A program made the position numbers and the translations under genes. This document shows, one piece after another, positions 60,394 through 64,000 of a DNA stretch of 64,000 bases. This DNA comes from Haloechinothrix halophila YIM 93223 (lineage in GTDB: Bacteria; Actinomycetota; Actinomycetes; Mycobacteriales; Pseudonocardiaceae), in NCBI RefSeq assembly GCF_000504245.1, contig NZ_KI632509.1, positions 3,682,613 to 3,746,612 on the forward strand, in the 5' to 3' direction. Under the pieces are notes generated by a model. That model did no database searches. It saw only the letters and a program-made list of their open reading frames with translations, and was not told the origin of the DNA. Numbering within the stretch: position 1 is the first letter of the stretch; each line of letters starts with the position of its first letter.

Positions 60394-61529
60394 ACTACCG
60401 AGCGTCACAACCGAAAATGGGCCAGAACCGCTAATCGGACAGACCCATCGACGGGTAGGAGACGTGCAGCGAGTGACCGACAAGCGGCAGATCGTCAAGT
60501 CGGCCGGCGCTGCGGCAGCCTACCCACACCAGTTAGCGGTCCTGCTCCACACCCAGCCGGTCGAACGACCGCCGTACCGACAAACCGTGCTCCACGACGT
60601 GGCCGACGAGGCAGAGGAGCCCGCCCTTCACACTAGCGTGCCCCGCAAAGGGGCCGAGCTAGCCGTCAGCCCAGTCGTCCCTTTCCTTCGTGCAGATGCA
60701 GCGCAATCGTCTGTGCGGCCACGGTGGCGAACAACGCTTGACCAATGCCTGGACTCTTCAGCTCGAACTGCGCGGCCGACTTGCCCGGCCTGCCAGGCCG
60801 ACCTGTGGCGATAGAAACTTCGTCCTCCTAACGGTACAGCAACTTGAAAGAACTCGCCGATATTGGAGATGCTTAGGTGGATCTACATATGAGTATTCCT
60901 CGAGGTACCGACCGTCCGTTAGCATAGAGATAATGCAATATATCTAGATAGAATTTAAGCTCGAGCCTCCAATGACTAAAGTGTTGGCTTTACAGCACGT
61001 ATCTTCCTACCCAAGTCGTACCCTGCAACTAGGCATCCAAATAGATGCATGGATACATACGGCGAGACAGCAGATGGTGCACGGTATCCAACGCAGTTTT
61101 TTGGGAGAGGAGTCGAATTGATTCACTGCCTAGATGCTGACGTAGAGACAATTACGACGAAATCCGACTACAAATACATTCCAGACACGGCCCTAGTTGG
61201 ATATTCGCTGAACTTAAAGAACGCATTATAATACCTATATTTCAGATAGACGATCGTGATCAACAATCCAATATAGCTGCTCAATAACGCGCTGAACTCT
61301 TGCTTCTCGAACATCACCTTCATAACTTGCACAGAAAGAGTAATGCTGTTCTTAATTCACTCCACCATTCAAAGAAAATGTTACCAGGAAAGATGATAAA
61401 ATAGCAGCCACAATGCAAAACTGATACCCGGGAAGCGTCGACAGCCCGTTGCGACAAGACGTACGCTGCCATATTATTGCATCAGAATTCAGCTCCAGAA
61501 GAAAGCAATAGACAGCCTTTCAGCAATGA
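60394..61529. other. Gene-poor stretch at start of low-GC region
   Basis: No gene I can support in 1.1 kb. Open frames at 60464-60814 and 61049-61231 (60 residues) lack ribosome sites and recognisable families. Base composition drops sharply near 60,830, from about 65-70% GC to roughly 45%, marking an insertion of foreign DNA. Confidence 0.4.
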
Positions 61530-61546
61530 GAGAATTGGTAATTCTC
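61530..61546. promoter_or_regulatory. Inverted repeat upstream of low-GC binding protein
   Basis: GAGAATT-GGT-AATTCTC is a perfect 7-3-7 inverted repeat, 41 bp before ATG 61588 and directly before the alternative ATG 61549. It may be an operator, or hide the ribosome site if the upstream start is used. Confidence 0.5.
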
Positions 61547-61587
61547 AAATGTGGTATTCTAAGATCCGCAGACGAACGTCGCCTCCA

Positions 61588-63135
61588 ATGCGATCCGCTA
61601 CCCGTTCGTGCGTCGCTTTAACGAGTATCCTTATATTGGCATTTTCGGTAGCTTGTGGATCTACGGTCCAATATTCTAGCGAATTTTCGCAGAGTGACTC
61701 GTCCGGCCTTCCCAACACTGTTGTTGGAGAGGCGGAAAATCCTGACATACAAGGTCACGATGGTTCTATCGATCGCAGCAGAAGTGCAAGACTTTTTCCA
61801 GGAGATGAAACCAGAGTTGACTCTTCCACTGGGCCGTTCGAGGCCACAGAAATGTCAGAGCGCCGTCAGTTCCAAGCCAACGAGAATGCAGTCGACCCTT
61901 CTAAATTAACTGGTCAGGGGGTCACGCAAAGTGATATTTTTATCGGCTACGTGACCGCGAATGGCGTACAACAATTAGGAGAGAGCTTTGGAGTGGAGAG
62001 CAACTACCTTGGAGACCAAGAGGGAAGCGCGAGGGCAGTAGCTCAGTATATAAACGATCGGGGTGGAATTTCTGGTAAGTCGATTCGCCTCGTCTTCTAT
62101 GACATATCGAATGACAAATTGTTCAGTAAGAGCGGACGGTCGGAAGCTGCGCAGGAAGCCTGCGAACGTTGGACTAAAGATAAACCAGTGTTCGCTGTCG
62201 TGAGCATCCTTACCGCTCTTGATGACCAAACTCTTGTTAGCTGTCTCTCAACGAGAGGGGTTCCACTCATACATGCAAACCAGCTTTTACGCCCAGCGGA
62301 AATGTACGCGCGGTACTCTCCGTATCTGTACTCTGGACACACAGCGTCGCTTGAGCGCCTTATAGTCGCTTTTGTAGAACGCCTAAATGCGAATGAATAC
62401 TTTGACGGCGGATGGGACGCCGATATCAGCAGGCCTGGCGCAGAGTCAACGAAAGTTGGAATCGTCGCTAGACGTGACGTTTATGGTCAGGAATTTCGTA
62501 ACGTGACATCGACCGAACTTAATCGTTCAGGTCAAGATGTAGCGGCAGTCTATGAATGGGACGGCGATGTTTCTTCCGCTTCGAGTTCTATGAACGAGGC
62601 GGTTTTGAGGTTCAAGAGTGCATCGGTAACCCATGTTGTTTCTCATTTTAATTCGTTGGCCTTCTTCGCAACTGCCGCTGAGCAGCAAAACTACCGGCCG
62701 AGGTATAGTATCTCTTCAGACAATACGCCAAATGTGCTGCAGGATATTGTTCCGGATGCACAGCTTCGCGGCTCAGTTGGGATTGGTTATGCTCCTGAAT
62801 TTGATGTAGACGCAGCTCAGGATCCGGGCAAATTTAGCAATGCAAATAGCAAATGCCGGCGGATAATGAAGAATGCGGGCTTAGATTCCCGCACGGGGTG
62901 GGATTCGTGCGACGGATTTGGTCTATTAGTCGACGGACTTGAACGCGCATCTAAGATGTCAACCGAAGGACTTAGAAAAGGAGTTCACTCAATCAAATCG
63001 ATGTCGACAGCGGCCAGTTTCGGAATTGGATATCCCAACGGGCGGTTTGATGGCGGCAAGAACATCCGCGATCTAATTTATCGGAATAATTGTGAATGTT
63101 ACCAATACAAATCAAATAAGAATTTCGGAATATAG
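61588..63135 (+). CDS. Low-GC substrate-binding-like lipoprotein (Peripla_BP_6)
   Basis: A 515-residue lipoprotein related to LivK-type binding proteins. MRSATRSCVALTSILILAFSVACGS is a lipoprotein signal with lipobox FSVAC. A Ser/Glu-rich linker precedes the two-lobed domain (DIFIGYVTANGVQQLGESFG, ARAVAQYINDRGGISGKSIRLVFYD, DGFGLLVDGLERA). GC is about 45-50% and TTA codons occur, unlike the neighbourhood, so it was acquired recently. No permease or ATPase is nearby. ATG 61549 would add 13 residues. Confidence 0.78.
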   Translation: MRSATRSCVALTSILILAFSVACGSTVQYSSEFSQSDSSGLPNTVVGEAENPDIQGHDGSIDRSRSARLFPGDETRVDSSTGPFEATEMSERRQFQANENAVDPSKLTGQGVTQSDIFIGYVTANGVQQLGESFGVESNYLGDQEGSARAVAQYINDRGGISGKSIRLVFYDISNDKLFSKSGRSEAAQEACERWTKDKPVFAVVSILTALDDQTLVSCLSTRGVPLIHANQLLRPAEMYARYSPYLYSGHTASLERLIVAFVERLNANEYFDGGWDADISRPGAESTKVGIVARRDVYGQEFRNVTSTELNRSGQDVAAVYEWDGDVSSASSSMNEAVLRFKSASVTHVVSHFNSLAFFATAAEQQNYRPRYSISSDNTPNVLQDIVPDAQLRGSVGIGYAPEFDVDAAQDPGKFSNANSKCRRIMKNAGLDSRTGWDSCDGFGLLVDGLERASKMSTEGLRKGVHSIKSMSTAASFGIGYPNGRFDGGKNIRDLIYRNNCECYQYKSNKNFGI

Positions 63136-63709
63136 AAAACGACTATTTAAGCCTTTCATCCTGCCGTGTTCGTAGTTCTGTATAGTGAACCTTTTCTATC
63201 TTGGTCATATTGGTATGTGGTGGTGGATGAGGACCGCGACGAGTGATCGGCTGATGCGGTGGGGGCTGCAACGAACTTTGGCTATGTTTCGAGCGTGGCG
63301 ACCACGCTCAGCGAACCGGGGGGAATCGTCGCATGGTGACAGTTGAACCTCTCAGGGTAGCCAAACGAGGCCACGGTCCCGGTACGGAGTACCGATTATT
63401 AGCCAGTAAAGACATATCCCTTGTCTGCGCGGCAACGACACCGTGCAGCCGGGCGGCCGTGAGATCGTTCGTCGAATCCGGTAATGCGGTCAGGTACAAA
63501 TCAGACACTCTGCCGGGTCGGCCAACAACACTGCAGCATCCATCTCGCCACCGGTGTTTTCAGCGGTTCCCATTGGTTCGTTTTCAGCTGCCGGTCAGCG
63601 GTCGCTGAAGGTGATGGCGAACGCATTGAGAGCGAGCTTCCAACGCATGCTCTACCGGCTCGTCTCCGTCCGGTGGGGTTGAGGGAGCTGGTGACGAGGT
63701 GCAGATACG
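63136..63709. other. Intergenic stretch, no supported gene
   Basis: A 574-bp gap. The 91-residue frame at 63333-63608 has GGGGGAATCGTCGC before its ATG but no recognisable family and ordinary shadows on the other strand; I do not call it. GC rises back toward genome level across this stretch, so the right edge of the low-GC segment lies near 63,200. Confidence 0.35.
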
Positions 63710-63905
63710 TCAACGTCGCCTGCTCACCTGAAAGGTGGCAGCAGGCCTTAACGGCCCGCCGGTAGCAAACGTTTGAGTGACTCGATCGCGTCGCTGGTAG
63801 TGGCTGGTTTTGGCGCGGTACTGGTGTTGCCGTCGCCAGAGTGACCAGCGCAGTCGGTGGCTGAAGTCGCTGATCGGGCGGGCGATGAGGACGTTGAAGA
63901 GGTGG
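63710..63905 (-). pseudogene. Transposase C-terminal remnant (IS4/IS701-like), cut by IS3-B copy 2
   Basis: The frame reads LFNVLIARPISDFSHRLRWSLWRRQHQYRAKTSHYQRR and stops at TGA 63710. The RWS-x-WRR-x-HQ-x-RA-x-x-SHYQRR tail is typical of IS4/IS701-type transposases. It is truncated at the base where the IS3-B copy begins. Confidence 0.55.
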
Positions 63906-64000
63906 GGGACTGCCCCGGGTTCGGTTGACTCCTTAGCTGTGAGGATTCGTCCTCATTGGAAGGATGATCGCTATGCCGAAGCCGTTCCCTGCCGAGTTCC
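63906..64000 (+). mobile_element. Second IS3-B copy, left end (continues beyond window)
   Basis: All 95 visible bases are identical to 55010-55104 of the inner IS3 element: inverted repeat GGGACTGCCCCGGG, leader, ribosome site and the orfA start. The rest lies outside the window. Confidence 0.92.
63964..64000 (+). CDS. IS3-B copy 2 OrfA, N-terminal part (truncated by window end)
   Basis: The first 12 codons (MIAMPKPFPAEF) are identical to the OrfA at 55068; the remainder lies outside the window. It encodes the helix-turn-helix partner of the IS3 transposase. Confidence 0.85.
   Translation, partial: MIAMPKPFPAEF

Noticed and set aside
60464..60814. 116-residue frame at the edge of the low-GC region
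   Set aside because: No ribosome site, no recognisable domain and composition like a random frame.

Overview
The window is high-GC (about 70% over most of its length) with actinomycete gene content: F420-dependent LLM oxidoreductase, CYP51 with a one-cluster ferredoxin, a rimP-nusA-ylxR-infB-rbfA locus, many GTG/TTG starts, 4-bp ATGA/GTGA overlaps and encoded tRNA CCA. Gene content and the intergenic repeats fit a filamentous actinomycete, most likely Pseudonocardiales; the genus cannot be fixed from this sequence alone.

Layout. 1-11.2 kb: two tandem molybdopterin oxidoreductase large subunits (the first cut by the window edge), a LuxR-type ATPase regulator, an MFS transporter, and a padR / ABC ATPase / FtsX-type permease operon with a TGTATACAC operator. 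11.3-19.4 kb: an ordinary translation block (DHH phosphoesterase, RNA/DNA methyltransferase, rbfA, DUF503, infB, ylxR, nusA, rimP). 19.5-32.1 kb: a ferritin-like lipoprotein, PH-domain membrane proteins, amidase, a CAT-anticodon tRNA, arsR-acr3 with a duplicated operator, FUSC exporter, AlkZ-like winged-helix protein, vapBC and an aldo/keto reductase.

32.1-51.5 kb is the most interesting part: a CYP51 (sterol 14-alpha-demethylase-like) operon with its [3Fe-4S] ferredoxin, an NTF2-fold protein, aldehyde dehydrogenase, SDR, hydroxyisobutyrate-type dehydrogenase, carboxymuconolactone-decarboxylase-like protein, F420 oxidoreductase, flavin dehydrogenase and thioesterase. Next to it lies a branched-chain-amino-acid-type ABC importer (fused LivH-LivM permease, LivG, LivF, binding lipoprotein) with two uncharacterised membrane/secreted proteins in the same operon. 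The cluster is bracketed by two related TetR regulators. The right-hand TetR gene, the cyp51 promoter and the transporter/binding-protein promoter all carry the same 14-bp palindrome (TRGACACRTGTCYA), which ties them into one predicted regulon for uptake and oxidation of an unknown, probably steroid- or terpenoid-like, substrate.

51.5-64 kb is a decaying accessory region: a 5'-truncated acyl-CoA synthetase, an in-frame epimerase/aminotransferase chimera that has lost its PLP residues, a NeuD/PglD-type acetyltransferase, and a KAS III pseudogene that was split by an IS3 element, itself split by an IS30 element, which in turn carries an IS110 element and a second IS3 element. Every junction can be resolved to the base or to a few bases. 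Beyond this lies a low-GC (about 45-50%) stretch with a lone binding lipoprotein, then an IS remnant hit by a second copy of the inner IS3 element at the window edge. Two families of 21-bp-period intergenic repeats occur across the chromosomal part of the window.
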